Shown: piece after piece, positions 45,133-56,277 of the stretch
How positions within the stretch are numbered: the stretch's first letter is position 1
Layout: each line of letters opens with the position of its first letter
NCBI GenBank assembly: GCA_016715405.1
Contig: JADKAE010000010.1
Span: forward strand, 127,001 to 191,000
Direction: 5' to 3'
From: Saprospiraceae bacterium
GTDB lineage: Bacteria > Bacteroidota > Bacteroidia > Chitinophagales > Saprospiraceae
Length of the DNA stretch: 64,000 nt
The notes under the pieces: generated by a model
Seen by the model: the letters and a program-made list of their open reading frames with translations, nothing else
Told to the model about the DNA's origin: nothing
Database searches by the model: none
Made by a program: the position numbers and the translations under genes

Positions 45133-46209
45133 TTATCCATCATCGCTGCCGGCGTCGTCGTCGGCGCCGTCTTCATCGAAGCGCATAGCAGCCACGGGCA
45201 CGGTGCCACTCGACAATTTCTCCTTGATCTTTACTTCCATCTCCACAGCCACCTCGGGGTTGTCCATGAGGAATTGCTTGGCAGCTTCGCGGCCCTGGGC
45301 AATCTTGGCGCCGTTGTAGCTATACCAGGCGCCGCTTTTCTGGATCACGTCGTGGTCGACGCCCATATCTACGATTTCGCCGGTTTTGGAAATGCCCTCG
45401 CCGAAGACGATATCGAACTCAGCTACCCGGAAGGGGGGCGCCAGTTTGTTCTTCACCACCTTCACCTTCACGTGGTTGCCGGTCATATTGCCGTCTTTGT
45501 CTTTGATGGCAGCGCCGGTTTTGCGGATATCGAGGCGGATAGAGGCGTAAAACTTGAGGGCATTACCGCCGGTAGTCGTCTCCGGGTTGCCGAACATCAC
45601 GCCGATCTTTTCGCGCAATTGATTGATAAAGATACAGCAGCAGCCCGTGCGGCCTATCGTAGCCGTGAGCTTGCGCATCGCCTGCGACATGAGGCGCGCT
45701 TGTAGGCCCATCTTAGAGTCGCCCATCTCCCCCTCAATCTCGCCGCGGGGCACCAGTGCCGCCACCGAGTCGATCACAATGATATCGATAGCGCCTGAGC
45801 GGATCAGGTTTTCCACGATTTCGAGCGCCTGCTCGCCGTTGTCGGGCTGCGAGATGAGCAGATTTTCCGTATCCACGCCCAGGGCCTGCGCATACGAGCG
45901 GTCGAAGGCGTGTTCGGCATCGATAAACGCGGCGATACCGCCTTGCTTTTGGGATTCGGCGATGGCGTGGATGGCCAGCGTGGTTTTACCCGAAGATTCC
46001 GGGCCGTAAATTTCGATCACGCGGCCTTTGGGTAGGCCGTTGATGCCGAGCGCTATGTCGAGACCGAGCGAACCGGTGGAAATGGTTTCCACATCCTGCA
46101 CCTGTTTGTCGCCAAGTCGCATGATAATTCCTTTGCCGTAGGTTTTCTCCAGGCGGTCAACGGTAAGTTGTAGCGCCTTGATTTTGGCATCTTTGTCCTT
46201 ATTAGACAT
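45133..46209 (-). CDS. recA: Recombinase RecA
   Basis: The 358-residue protein catalyses strand exchange and SOS co-protease activity. Visible motifs are Walker A GPESSGKTT, INQLREKIGVMFGNPETTTGG (loop L2) and the acidic C-terminal tail ending DDDAGSDDG. The length is typical. A weak hairpin (GGGACAAA at 45062-45069 with TTTGTCCC at 45084-45091) downstream could terminate it. Confidence 0.97.
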   Translation of the reverse strand: MSNKDKDAKIKALQLTVDRLEKTYGKGIIMRLGDKQVQDVETISTGSLGLDIALGINGLPKGRVIEIYGPESSGKTTLAIHAIAESQKQGGIAAFIDAEHAFDRSYAQALGVDTENLLISQPDNGEQALEIVENLIRSGAIDIIVIDSVAALVPRGEIEGEMGDSKMGLQARLMSQAMRKLTATIGRTGCCCIFINQLREKIGVMFGNPETTTGGNALKFYASIRLDIRKTGAAIKDKDGNMTGNHVKVKVVKNKLAPPFRVAEFDIVFGEGISKTGEIVDMGVDHDVIQKSGAWYSYNGAKIAQGREAAKQFLMDNPEVAVEMEVKIKEKLSSGTVPVAAMRFDEDGADDDAGSDDG

Positions 46210-46591
46210 GGGCTGTAAATTTTATGATAAACTTTTTGTTTTTAATTTAAATACAAAAATGAAAAATTTGTTTGAACAAACCAATTCTATTGCGAAAATT
46301 ATTTCAAAAACTTACAACGGGGCCGGTTTTGGGGCATAAATTTTTGAAGAAAAAATGATCGTCCAGCTAGCTGTCCAGAAGACAGGGTAAAAAGTTCAGG
46401 TAAAAAAAAGTCTGTTTTATACTTAAAGTTCTATAAGTCAAATATATTGCATGTGCTCTTGCATTCAATCAAAGATTAAAATATACAATAAGTCATCTCG
46501 CGTAAACAGAAAACAATAATTTGATAATATCAAAAAACGGGTAACAATCCAACAATTAAGGGGATAACAGAACAACACTAAATAAGATCTC
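46210..46591. other. Divergent promoter region between recA and the giant cargo gene
   Basis: The 382 bases are AT-rich and hold no supported gene. They must contain the promoters for both flanking genes, but I see no clear match to TTTG-N19-TAnnTTTG. No LexA-like palindrome is obvious near recA. Confidence 0.5.
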
Positions 46592-49500
46592 ATGAAACCT
46601 TTCTTTACTACCCTATTGGCCGCATGCCTTTGCCTGGGCGTGCATTCCTGTCTGTCGGCCCAGACTTTTACCAGTAACACCGTGGCTTTAATACCGGACA
46701 ACGCCTGCGGCTCCTCCAATTACGCCGCCAGTCCCATTACCGTTTCGGGTATAGGCCTATTGGGGGCTCCGCTGGTCATTGACCGTATTAGTTTTAATAT
46801 CGCCCACGATTGGGTGGGAGATTTACGCGTTTACCTGGAGGCGCCCGATGGCAAGGTGCTGGAGATTTCTACGGAAAACGGCTTGAACGGCGATAATTAC
46901 ACCAATACGATTATCCGTTCGGATGCGCTGTTGTCCATTACTCAAGGCGTCGCGCCATTTAACAGCACATACAAACCGGAGGGCCGTTGCACGAGCCTGG
47001 GTTGTGCTTCCGGTACGCTAAGCCAATACAACCTCAGCTACTTCAACGGAACTAATGCCAACGGCGTCTGGTACCTGAAGGTATGCGATAATGCCGACGG
47101 CAATACCGGCATCTTTAACAATTGGAGCATCAGCTTTACCAATTGCCAAGCGCCTGACGGCCTCGCGCGCACGTATGTGTCTCCAACAGCAGCGAGTCTG
47201 GCTTTTAATTGTGCGGGATGTGCGGGAAGTTATATTGCAGAATACGGCCCGATAGGTTTTACGCCGGGCGTGGGTGGCAGCCCGGGCGCGGGCGGCACGC
47301 TGGTGACCGGCACGGCTTCGCCAATTGCTATCACGGGGTTGTCTCCTACGGGTTCGTATGATATTTATCTGCGCCAGGCCTGCGGCGGAGGTATGTATAG
47401 TGTCAATGCCGGACCGGTCAAATTTTATCCGGGCGAGGTATGTGCCAATGCGCTGGATTTGAGTTTGCTTACCAGCCCGTATTCTAATAATACTGTGCCG
47501 ATGGCTAATGATTACAATTCGATGTGCGGTACAGACCTTGGAGGTAACGATCAGCTTTTTTATATAGTCGTACCGCCAAATTACAAACTGGAAATACGGC
47601 AAGTTTCTAATAATTACACATCATATACCCGCCTGGCGTATGGTGGTGCATGCCCAGGCACAACTGAGATTGGATGTTATTTCAATGACACCCAATTAAA
47701 GATCTGGCAGAATAACACAGGAATTACACAAACAGTGTATTGGCAACAAGATGCATATTATTCATATTATAATGGCTCCTTTACCCTGGCCTGGACATTG
47801 TATGCTTGCCCTCCGCCTTCAAACCTTATTAGCTCAGGAATTACCTCCAACGCAGCTGCACTTAGTTGGACAATGGGGGGAACTGTAATTCAGGAATGGA
47901 GTACTGGGTGTTGCCGAGTCCTTCCATTGTACCTGTTGCTGGTACGGGCACTCCATTGGTTTGTATGCCTGCTTTCCCGTTGGCCATCGGCGGGTTATCC
48001 GCACTCACCGGTTATGACGTTTGGGTACGCGAAAACTGCGGCGTAAGCGGCTATTCTAATACCACAAAAGTAGGGAGCTTTACGACTACCGCTGCTTGCG
48101 CAGCACCAGCCAATCTGACACGCACGTACACATCACCAACTTCTGTTAATTTGGGTTTTATGCCCTTCCTGTACAGGAAGCTATCTTGTGGAATACGGCC
48201 CGATAGGTTTTACGCCGGGCGTGGGTGGCAACCCCGGCACGGGCGGCACGCTGGTGACCGGCACGGCTTCGCCTATTGCTGTTACGGGATTGGCGCCAAC
48301 GAGTTCCTACGATATTTACTTGCGCCAGGATTGTGGCGGGGGCGAATACAGTCTAAATGCCGGACCAATCAAATTTTATCCGGGCGAGGTATGTGCCAAT
48401 GCGCTGGATTTAAGTTTGCTCACGAGCCCGTATACCAATAATACTGTGCCGATGGCTAATGATTACAATTCGATGTGCAGTTCATTCTCTATAGGTAACG
48501 ATCAGCTTTTTTATATAATAGTACCGCCAAATTACAAACTGGAAATACGGCAAGTGTCTAATAATTACACATCGTATAACCGCCTGGCGTATGGTGGCGC
48601 ATGCCCTGGCACAACAGAAATCGGATGTTTTTTCAATGACACCCAATTAAAGATCTGGCAGAATAACACAGGAATTACACAAACAGTGTATTGGCGACAA
48701 GATGCATTTTATTCATATAATAATGGCGCCTTTACCCTGGCCTGGACATTGTATGCTTGCCCACCGCCTTCAAATCTTATTACATCAGGTATTACCGCCA
48801 ACGCAGCTGCGCTTAGTTGGACAATGGGGGGGAACTGTAATACAGGTATGGAGTACTGGGTGTTGCCAAGTCCTTCAATTGTACCTGCTGGTACGGGCAC
48901 TCCATTGGTTTGTATGCCTGCTTTCCCGTTGGCTATCGGCGGGTTATCCGCACTCACCGGTTATGACGTTTGGGTACGCGAAAACTGCGGCGTCAGCGGC
49001 TATTCTAATACCACAAAAGTAGGGAGCTTTACGACTACCGCTGCTTGCGCAGCACCAGCCAATCTGGTACGCACGTATACCTCCCCAACTTCTGTTAATT
49101 TGAGTTTTATGTGCCCTTCCTGTACAGGAAGCTATCTTGTAGAATACGGCCCGCTAGGCTTTATACCTGGTTTAGGGGGTAGTCCTGGCTCGGGAGGAAG
49201 CTTGGTAGCAGGAGTGACTTCTCCTATTTCAATTACTGGATTAACAGCTACGACTAAGTACGATATTTATATCCGCCAGGATTGTGGCGGGGGAGAATAC
49301 AGTATAAATGCCGGACCAATCAAATTTTATCCGGGCGAGGTATGTGCCAATGCGCTGGACTTGAGTTTGCTTACCAGCCCGTATTCTAATAATACTGTGC
49401 CGATGGCTAATGATTACAATTCGATGTGCAGTTCATTCTCTATAGGTAACGATCAGCTTTTTTATATAATAGTACCGCCAAATTACAAACTGGAAATACG

Positions 49501-52500
49501 GCAAGTGTCTAATAATTACACATCGTATAACCGCCTGGCGTATGGTGGCGCATGCCCTGGCACAACAGAAATCGGATGTTTTTTCAATGACACCCAATTA
49601 AAGATCTGGCAGAATAACACAGGAATTACACAAACGCTGTATTGGCGACAAGATGCATTTTATTCATATAATAATGGCGCCTTTACCCTTGCCTGGCAAC
49701 TCAAAGAACCTCCCGAATGCCCCAATCCCGCCAATTTGACTAGCTCCAGCATCACCACCACCGGCGCACAGGTGCAATGGACGCCGGGAGGAAGTTGCTC
49801 GCTAAATACGGAGTACTGGGTTTTGCCCTATCCATCGGTAAATCCTACGCCCGGTACGGGTGTGACGCTACCCTGTGCGCCGGCTTTTCCTATTACTTTG
49901 ACCGGTCTGCTACCCGGCAAACAATACGATATATGGGTGCACGAGAAATGCGCCGGCGGCTTCGTAGCCGGGCCTATCAAGCTGGGGTCGTTTACTACGC
50001 TGATAGAAACCTGCAATACAACCGGACAGCTTACCGCCTGCTCACCAGCCTTCGACGCGCCGGGCGGTATAGGAAGCAACCATGCCTACGACTACTTTAC
50101 TCTTACCGTGCCGACCGCCGGCGTGTATTCCATAGCCGCTCAGTGGTCGGGTTTTGACGGGTATCTTTGTTTGTATTCTACTTCGTTCAACCCGGCCAAT
50201 CCTGCGAATAACCTGGTAGCTACCAATAATAACCATCCTTCATTAGGTACCTCGGCTTCGTTGCTGGATAATGTTTTTCTCAACACGGGGGTGAGTTATG
50301 TAGTGGTAGGCACAACTTACGACGACAGTGCCCCGCCGGGCGCTATGTCCTTTGCGGTGTCCGGGGCGGCAATGGCTAATTGCCCCGGTGTGACGGCTAT
50401 CAACGGCACACCGCCCGAAATCTGCGACGGCCTCGACAACGACTGCGACGGGCAGACCGACGAAGGATTAACCAACCCTGTATCGCTTACCTACAACCTG
50501 GATTGTGTGAGCCCAGGTCAGCAAATTAATATAACCTGGACCGGCGGCTGCCCGGGCTGGACGGTTTTTTTGCAGTTGATCAGGATAAGTACCAACACTG
50601 TAGTGAACACATTTGCATCTAATGTTCAAAATATCGGTTCATATTCCTGGACTGTGCCGAATGGGCTCGACCTTAACGAAGACTATCAGATCTATATTCA
50701 GAAATCAACGGCGCCTTTTGTCTGGCAATACGGCGATATATTTACAATAGGCAGCGTTATGTCTTTTTACGCCGATGCCGACAATGACGGCTACGGCGAT
50801 CCAAATGGTTCCATAGATGCCTGCACCCCGCCCCCCGGCTACGTAACTGACAACACCGATTGCGACGATGCAGACCCGGCCTTGAATCCCGGTGCGCCAG
50901 AAATTTGCAACGGCCTCGACGACAACTGCGACGGCCTTACGGATGCCGGCGACTCTTTTTTGTGGAGTTTGACAAGCGAAGGCGGCGCTCATAACGTAGG
51001 CGCCATTATCCGTTATGATCCGGCTACCGGCGCCTCTACTGTCGCTTATGATTTTCCCGTTTTGATCCCAGGAAGAAGCACAGGAGGCGTCCCAACAGCA
51101 TGGAATGGGAAATTATACGGCTTGAATTTTTTTGGCGGAATAAACAATTTCGGCGTATTATTTCAATACGACCCTGTTTCCGGCGAGTATGAGGACCTGG
51201 TTCATTTCGACGGCACTACGCAAGGCGCCAATCCGCATAGCAGCCTGGTGGTTTTCAACAATAAATTTTACGCGACGACTATCCAGGGAGGCCCTAACGA
51301 TTACGGCGTGTTGTTTGAATACGATCCCCTTACAAACACCCTAACCAAGGTACACGATTTTACAGGTATAAACACGGGAAGGCACCCTTACGGAGATCTG
51401 ACCGTTTACAACGGAAAGCTTTACGGCATGACTAATCAAGGCGGGGTGCATGATGTCGGCGTACTGTATGAATACGATCCCGTGACCAATGTCCTCGTAA
51501 AACTAATGGATTTTGACGGCACAAATAAAGGAAAGCATCCGGAAGGACACCTCACCCTGCACAATAATTTGCTGTATGGTATGACCTCCCGGGGTGGTGC
51601 TAATGACAAGGGCGTACTTTTTTATTGGAATCCCGCGACACAGTTTTATTCGAAACTGCACGATTTTGCTACAGCTACTGGAAGTTATCCCGTTGGCGCT
51701 GTAACGGTATATAACGGCAATTTATTCGGCGTCACCCACAATGGCGGCGCTACGGACCGGGGGGTGATTTTTGAATACATTTTAAATACCAATACTTACA
51801 ACAAACTCCGCGATTTCAGCACGACTGACGGCAATAATCCGGAAGGTGACTTGTTGGCCCTGAATGGAAAACTATACGGCACGACAAGAAGCGGCGGCGG
51901 CCCAGGCACAACCGGAGTTTTGTTTGAATACGTTCCCTTATCCAATAGCTATACCAAACGCGTTTTTTTTAACGGCGTTGAGAAAGGTGAAAATCCCGTA
52001 AGCCTGATGGCATACAACGGCAAAATTTACGGTATGACTGCCGGAGGAGGCGCTTTTTATCCGGCGTTTTATACGAATTCGACCCATTGGGAGGCGCCTT
52101 TACCAAGTTTTTGGAATTTAGTGATAAAAGTCTCGGCGCCAATCCTTATGGTAGTTTGACGGCTTACAACGGTAAACTATACGGCATGACGCGTGCCGGA
52201 GGAGTTTTAGATGTTGGAACAATTTTTGAATTCGATCCGGCCACCTCGACTTATACCAAGCGTTATGATTTTGATTATTATAACAACGGCGGATTGCCCG
52301 TGGGCAGTTTAACAGCATACAACGGCTTGTTATATGGCACAACAAGCGAAGGAGGTAGCGATTACGTCGGCGTATTATTTCATTTCAACCCTGGCACATC
52401 TGTATTTACCAAGCTGATGGATTTCAACTATACGCTGGGAGCCAGGCCGCAAGGCCAATTGACGGCCTTCGGCGGGAAGTTATACGGCGTCACCAACGAA

Positions 52501-54315
52501 GGCGGAGCAAATTCCGGCGGAGTTTTGTTTGAATACGACCCATTGGCCAATACTTACACTGGAAGGGTTGATTTTGACTTTTTGACATCGGGGAGCAATC
52601 CTGTCGCTACGCTTTTGGTATACAACAACAAATTGTACGGTGTTACCGGCGCAGGAGGAGAACATTATGCCGGCGTATTATTCGAATATGACCCGATTTC
52701 CTACGACTATTTAATGTTGCGCGAGTTTGAGAGCACGCCGGATGGCGAGGTCCCCTTGGGTGCATTAACCGAACTCAACGGCTTTTTGTACGGTACCACC
52801 GAATACGGCGGCTCCGGAGGTGCAGGTGTTTTATACCGGTTCAACCTCACGAACCCGGAGTTTGCCAAACTTCACGATTTCGACGGCGGTACCGGCGGCG
52901 GTTATTCCCAAAACGGGCTGACTGCCTATCAGGGAAAAATATACGGCATGACTTATGCCGGCGGCTCTCAATTCAAGGGGATATTGTTTGAGTTCGACCC
53001 TAATAGTCATGTGCTCACGCCTAAGGTTGATTTTACAGGACCCAACGGCGCTGTACCCGGATATTCCGCTTTACTGCCATTGCAGCAACCCATTGCCGGT
53101 GGATTATCTTACGCCGATTCGGATGGCGATGGCTACGGCGATCCCAATGTGGTATCAACTGCCTGCCCTATGCCCGCCGGCTACGTAACCGACAATACCG
53201 ACTGCAACGATGGCGACCCGGCCATCAACCCCGCAATGGTCTGGTACCGGGATCAGGATGCCGATGGGTATTCTTCCGGACAAACCCTGGTGCAATGCGC
53301 ACAGCCCCCAGGCTATTACCCGTCCTCCAGCCTGACAGCCACCACGGGCGACTGCAACGACAACAATGCCGCGATCCATCCCGGCGCCGCAGAAGTGTGC
53401 GACGGCCAGGACAATAACTGCAATGGCTTGTACGACGAGATGCAGCCGTTGGCGGCGCCGTGGACGGGCGCCAATGTGGGTGCATTTTACGGTTTTTCCA
53501 ACCAATACTGCATCGGTGGCGGTAGCACCGGGTTTGTCGCAGGCGCTGCCGGAGTTGGATCCCCCACCATTGATAGAGTTCGCTTTGTTTATCAACAGCT
53601 TTGTGCCAATAGCGAGATTATAACCAAAGTAGCTGCAGTTTCCAACGGCTGGGCCGGCGTGATGATGCGCGAAAGTCTCAACCCCGGTGCTAAAAAAGTT
53701 TCGTTAAAAACACAGCTGACAATATTCCTGCGCAGCGAAGTGAGAAGTATGACCAATGGTTCGGCTTCAATATCACAAGTAAATCGACCCTCGCATACCT
53801 GGCTTCGAATAGTAAGGTCGGGAAATACGTTTACGGGTTATAGTTCTGCGAATGGCACAAACTGGACCCCGGTTTTTTCTGCTTCGGTCAGTATGAATAG
53901 TTGTATTTATGTGGGGCTATTTGTGGAGGCAATTAGCAATTCCATTGTGGCTTCTGCCCAATTCACCGGCATAAATGTTGTCGATTTGTGGACGCCCCCG
54001 ACGGGAAATCCCGATTTTCTCATAGGCGCAGGAAATGGAAATGACGGCGGCGGCGCCGAATTAGAGATTTATCCCAATCCGACCGCGGGTATAGTCAGGT
54101 TCCGCATGGCACATGGCGTGCCCTTACCGGAACAACCCCTGTCAATAGTGGTATGGAATGCGCTTGGCGAATGTTTGCTGCGAAGGCAAACCGGGGTACC
54201 CGATCTCCTGTCTGATGGGCTTGATCTTTCGGGTCATCCCAATGGTATTTATCTGGTTCAACTGCACTCGCCGGGTCAAATGCCGGTTACTATGCGGGTG
54301 ATCTTACAAGAATGA
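46592..54315 (+). CDS. Giant T9SS-secreted multidomain protein, about 2575 residues, three frameshifts
   Basis: The signal peptide (MKPFFTTLLAACLCLGVHSC) is followed by a proprotein-convertase P domain (residues about 25-180). Three FN3-like 317-residue repeats of near-identical sequence come next, then a PPC-like domain. MopE-type calcium-binding motifs (EICDGLDNDCDGQTDEG, DADNDGYGDPNG) flank a long beta-propeller region of GloVer-type repeats (LYGMTxxGG, GVLFEYDP). A lectin-like DUF1349 region and a T9SS type A sorting domain (LEIYPNPTAGIVRFRM) end it. Frame breaks lie near 47875 (one G lost), 48161 (two bases lost) and about 52060 (one base lost). Fragments as written are 46592-48046, 48188-52159 and 52087-54315. 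It is probably a cell-surface or released adhesin-like protein. Confidence 0.85.
47160..49700 (+). repeat. Tandem 951-bp intragenic repeats, about 2.7 copies
   Basis: The units begin near 47160, 48111 and 49062. The conserved phrase AAATTTTATCCGGGCGAGG recurs at 47420, 48371 and 49322, exactly 951 bases apart each time. Copies 2 and 3 are nearly identical over 48371-48770 and 49322-49689. Unit 1 holds one extra codon and two indels (one and two bases missing), so its apparent 951-base length stands for 954. Unit 3 diverges after 49690. Recent duplication or gene conversion is implied. Confidence 0.93.
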
Positions 54316-54331
54316 TATGCCCAAATATAAA

Positions 54332-54369
54332 TCAGCCCGAATTCTGGTTTTTACCAAAATTCGGGCTGA
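54332..54369. terminator. Bidirectional hairpin terminator
   Basis: The 12-base perfect stem TCAGCCCGAATT (54332-54343) pairs with AATTCGGGCTGA (54358-54369). It lies between the convergent giant cargo gene and the small minus-strand gene. Confidence 0.75.
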
Positions 54370-54392
54370 CCCATTTTCACACTAAAGCCCGG

Positions 54393-54629
54393 TCAAATAT
54401 GACTTTCGAGGGCAGTAGCTTTGCTGTAGTTGAGTACGCGGCGAATCGCATTGTCGGAAGGGCGGAAAGTAACCTTCGGCAATTGCTGGAAAGCGCTGAA
54501 AAGCGTTTTGAATTCGTAGCGCATTTCGAGGTCTTCGGTCAATACGGCCCGAAGTGCGAGGGTTTCAGAGACGGAGGTCTCGCGGTAAAGCAAACGGACT
54601 AAATCATTAGATGTAAAGTTTTGGTGCAT
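54393..54629 (-). CDS. Small helical protein, possible anti-sigma-like regulator
   Basis: The 78-residue protein starts MHQNFTSNDLVRLLYRETS and is predicted to be helical. The N-terminal NDLVRLLYRETS pattern recalls short Bacteroidota proteins resembling the cytoplasmic part of anti-sigma factors, without a zinc motif. No sigma gene is adjacent. An overlapping plus-strand frame (54312-54602) lacks such features, so the minus strand is preferred. Confidence 0.6.
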   Translation of the reverse strand: MHQNFTSNDLVRLLYRETSVSETLALRAVLTEDLEMRYEFKTLFSAFQQLPKVTFRPSDNAIRRVLNYSKATALESHI

Positions 54630-54742
54630 ATACGCTTTTTTAGTAACTGAATAAGGTCCCAGAACATTTTTATAAACTTAAAAGGCCTTTGGCTTATTGC
54701 TTTGGTTATCTACTTTTTACGCGTATCGGGCCAAAATGCAGA

Positions 54743-55177
54743 TTATTTAACACGATACCAGGTTTGGGTGCGGTAAAGCCCCGTCCAATGCTTGCCTCTT
54801 ACCTTTAATTCTTCGGTTTTTCCGTTTTCGAACCACATGCTGCAGCCGTACTCGTTGCCGCTTACAGGGTCGAGGATGGAGCCGCTTTTCCAATAGTCCT
54901 TGTATTTTTCAAGATGCTCGACGATGACCATGCCAAGGACCAGTTTGTTTTTTTTGCTGCCCGGGCATTTGTCGCAAACGGTGTCGGGGCCTTTTTGCAG
55001 CAGCTTGACAACTTTGCCGTAGTATTTGCCGCCTTGTTCGTAAATTTCTACGTGCGATTTGGCTTGTCCGGTTTCATCGTCTATTGTTTTCCAAACGCCC
55101 AGCAACGAGTTTTGAGCGGCCAGCGGAGCGATTCCCATTGCAAATAGGACCAACAGGCTTAACAGGTATTTTGTCAT
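54743..55177 (-). CDS. DUF2147 domain exported protein
   Basis: The 144-residue protein has a signal peptide (MTKYLLSLLVLFAMGIAPLAAQ) and a DUF2147 domain: GVWKTIDDETGQAKSHVEIYE, CDKCPGSKKNK and WYRVK at the end. DUF2147 proteins are periplasmic beta-barrel-like proteins of unknown function, widespread in Proteobacteria and Bacteroidota. A short gap separates it from the alkyltransferase-like gene on the same strand. Confidence 0.88.
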   Translation of the reverse strand: MTKYLLSLLVLFAMGIAPLAAQNSLLGVWKTIDDETGQAKSHVEIYEQGGKYYGKVVKLLQKGPDTVCDKCPGSKKNKLVLGMVIVEHLEKYKDYWKSGSILDPVSGNEYGCSMWFENGKTEELKVRGKHWTGLYRTQTWYRVK

Positions 55178-55209
55178 AAAGTGGTATAATTTGGTTAAAA
55201 AATACTAAC

Positions 55210-55539
55210 TCATTCATCCAGATCTTGGGCGGGATGCCAGAACAATTGCTTGAACCCCACCACTTTGTTGTCAACAACTTCGATGCCTTCTTGTTCGAGC
55301 AGTTGTTGCATCATCGTAGGCGTCGGAAAATGGATGCGCCCACTTAACTCGCCCAGGCGATTTACTACGCGATGCGCAGGCACGCCATAACCCGAAAAGC
55401 TTTTATTTAAGGCCCAACCCACCATTCGCGCCGAGCCCAACGCCAGGAAATCGGCAATGGCGCCGTAGGTAGTGACGCGGCCCCTCGGAATTTGCCTGAC
55501 TACTTCGTAAACCAGATCGTAATAGGTAGGTTCTTCCAT
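55210..55539 (-). CDS. Alkyltransferase-like protein (ATL, MGMT family without active Cys)
   Basis: The ATG at 55539 gives 109 residues (MEEPTYYDLVYEVVRQIPRG). The family motif PCHRV reads PAHRV here, so the alkyl-accepting cysteine is absent. This is the mark of ATL proteins, which bind O6-alkylguanine without repairing it and hand the lesion to nucleotide excision repair. The DNA-binding helix GSARMVGWALNKS is preserved. A longer start at 55611 adds 24 unrelated residues and is not favoured. Confidence 0.88.
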   Translation of the reverse strand: MEEPTYYDLVYEVVRQIPRGRVTTYGAIADFLALGSARMVGWALNKSFSGYGVPAHRVVNRLGELSGRIHFPTPTMMQQLLEQEGIEVVDNKVVGFKQLFWHPAQDLDE

Positions 55540-55616
55540 AATGCGTATTTTTACCGCGTTTGGTATGCCAATATACGCATCTCTCCCAAAATACAATTCA
55601 TAAAGCAGCATTGCGC

Positions 55617-56273
55617 ATGAAAAAGACCGTAGTAAAAGCAGCCGGCGTCACCACGCTTACCGATGCAAGGTATTTTGCCGCAAGGGGCGTCGATTGGCTG
55701 GGCCTTTCGCTCGATTCTTCACAAGACGACTACCTGAATGTCACCGCCGCATTAGCCATCAAAGAGTGGGTAGAAGGGGTCAAAATCGTAGGCGAATTCG
55801 GCTGGGCCAACCTCGAAGAGATCGACTACGCCATACAAACGCTGGCCCTCGATGCCGTGCAGGTAGGGCCTTTCGCCGATGAGGAGGCGCTAAACAAACT
55901 CAGTGAAAGCTGCGTTTTATTCAGAGAAGTGGTCGTAGAACCCGGTATGTCCGCGGGCGAACTGGCTAACGCTATCGAAGAAGGCGCCACGCTGGTATAC
56001 GCCACGGTTGTCAACCTGGCAAAAAACGGTATGAGCTGGTCAGACCTCGCACAGGGAAACGCAGCCCTGACAATTGATGAACTGAAAGAGCTATGCGGCC
56101 AATACGCGCTGGTATTGCGAATGGATATAGAACCCGGCGATCTCGAAACCTGCCTCCAGACGCTAAGCCCCTGGGGAATAGAAGCGAGAGGCGGAGAGGA
56201 AGAATAAACAGGCTTTAAGTCTTTCGATGAGCTGGACGACTGGCTCGATACCCTTGAAAAAATCAATTCCTAA
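55617..56273 (+). CDS. TrpF-like (PRAI fold) protein with lost catalytic residues, in-frame stop
   Basis: The fold pattern follows phosphoribosylanthranilate isomerase: KAAGVTTLTDARYFAARGVD aligns with KICGIT-DA, and the C-terminus has GIEARGGEEE before a TAA at 56205-56207. The same frame continues TGFKSFDELDDWLDTLEKI to 56273, matching the family's GxKdfdel end, so the TAA is probably a substituted AAA or similar codon. The catalytic Cys of KICG is Ala and the QLHG His motif is QVGP. Tryptophan synthesis by this protein is therefore unlikely; its function is unknown. No trp genes are nearby. Confidence 0.72.
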
Positions 56274-56277
56274 GAAA

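Noticed and set aside
46592..48200. Programmed frameshifting in the giant cargo gene
   Set aside because: Comparison with the repeat copies shows simple loss of one G and two bases, without a slippery heptamer and pseudoknot.
54312..54602. 96-residue plus-strand frame
   Set aside because: It covers a terminator hairpin and is antisense to a better-supported small gene at 54393-54629.
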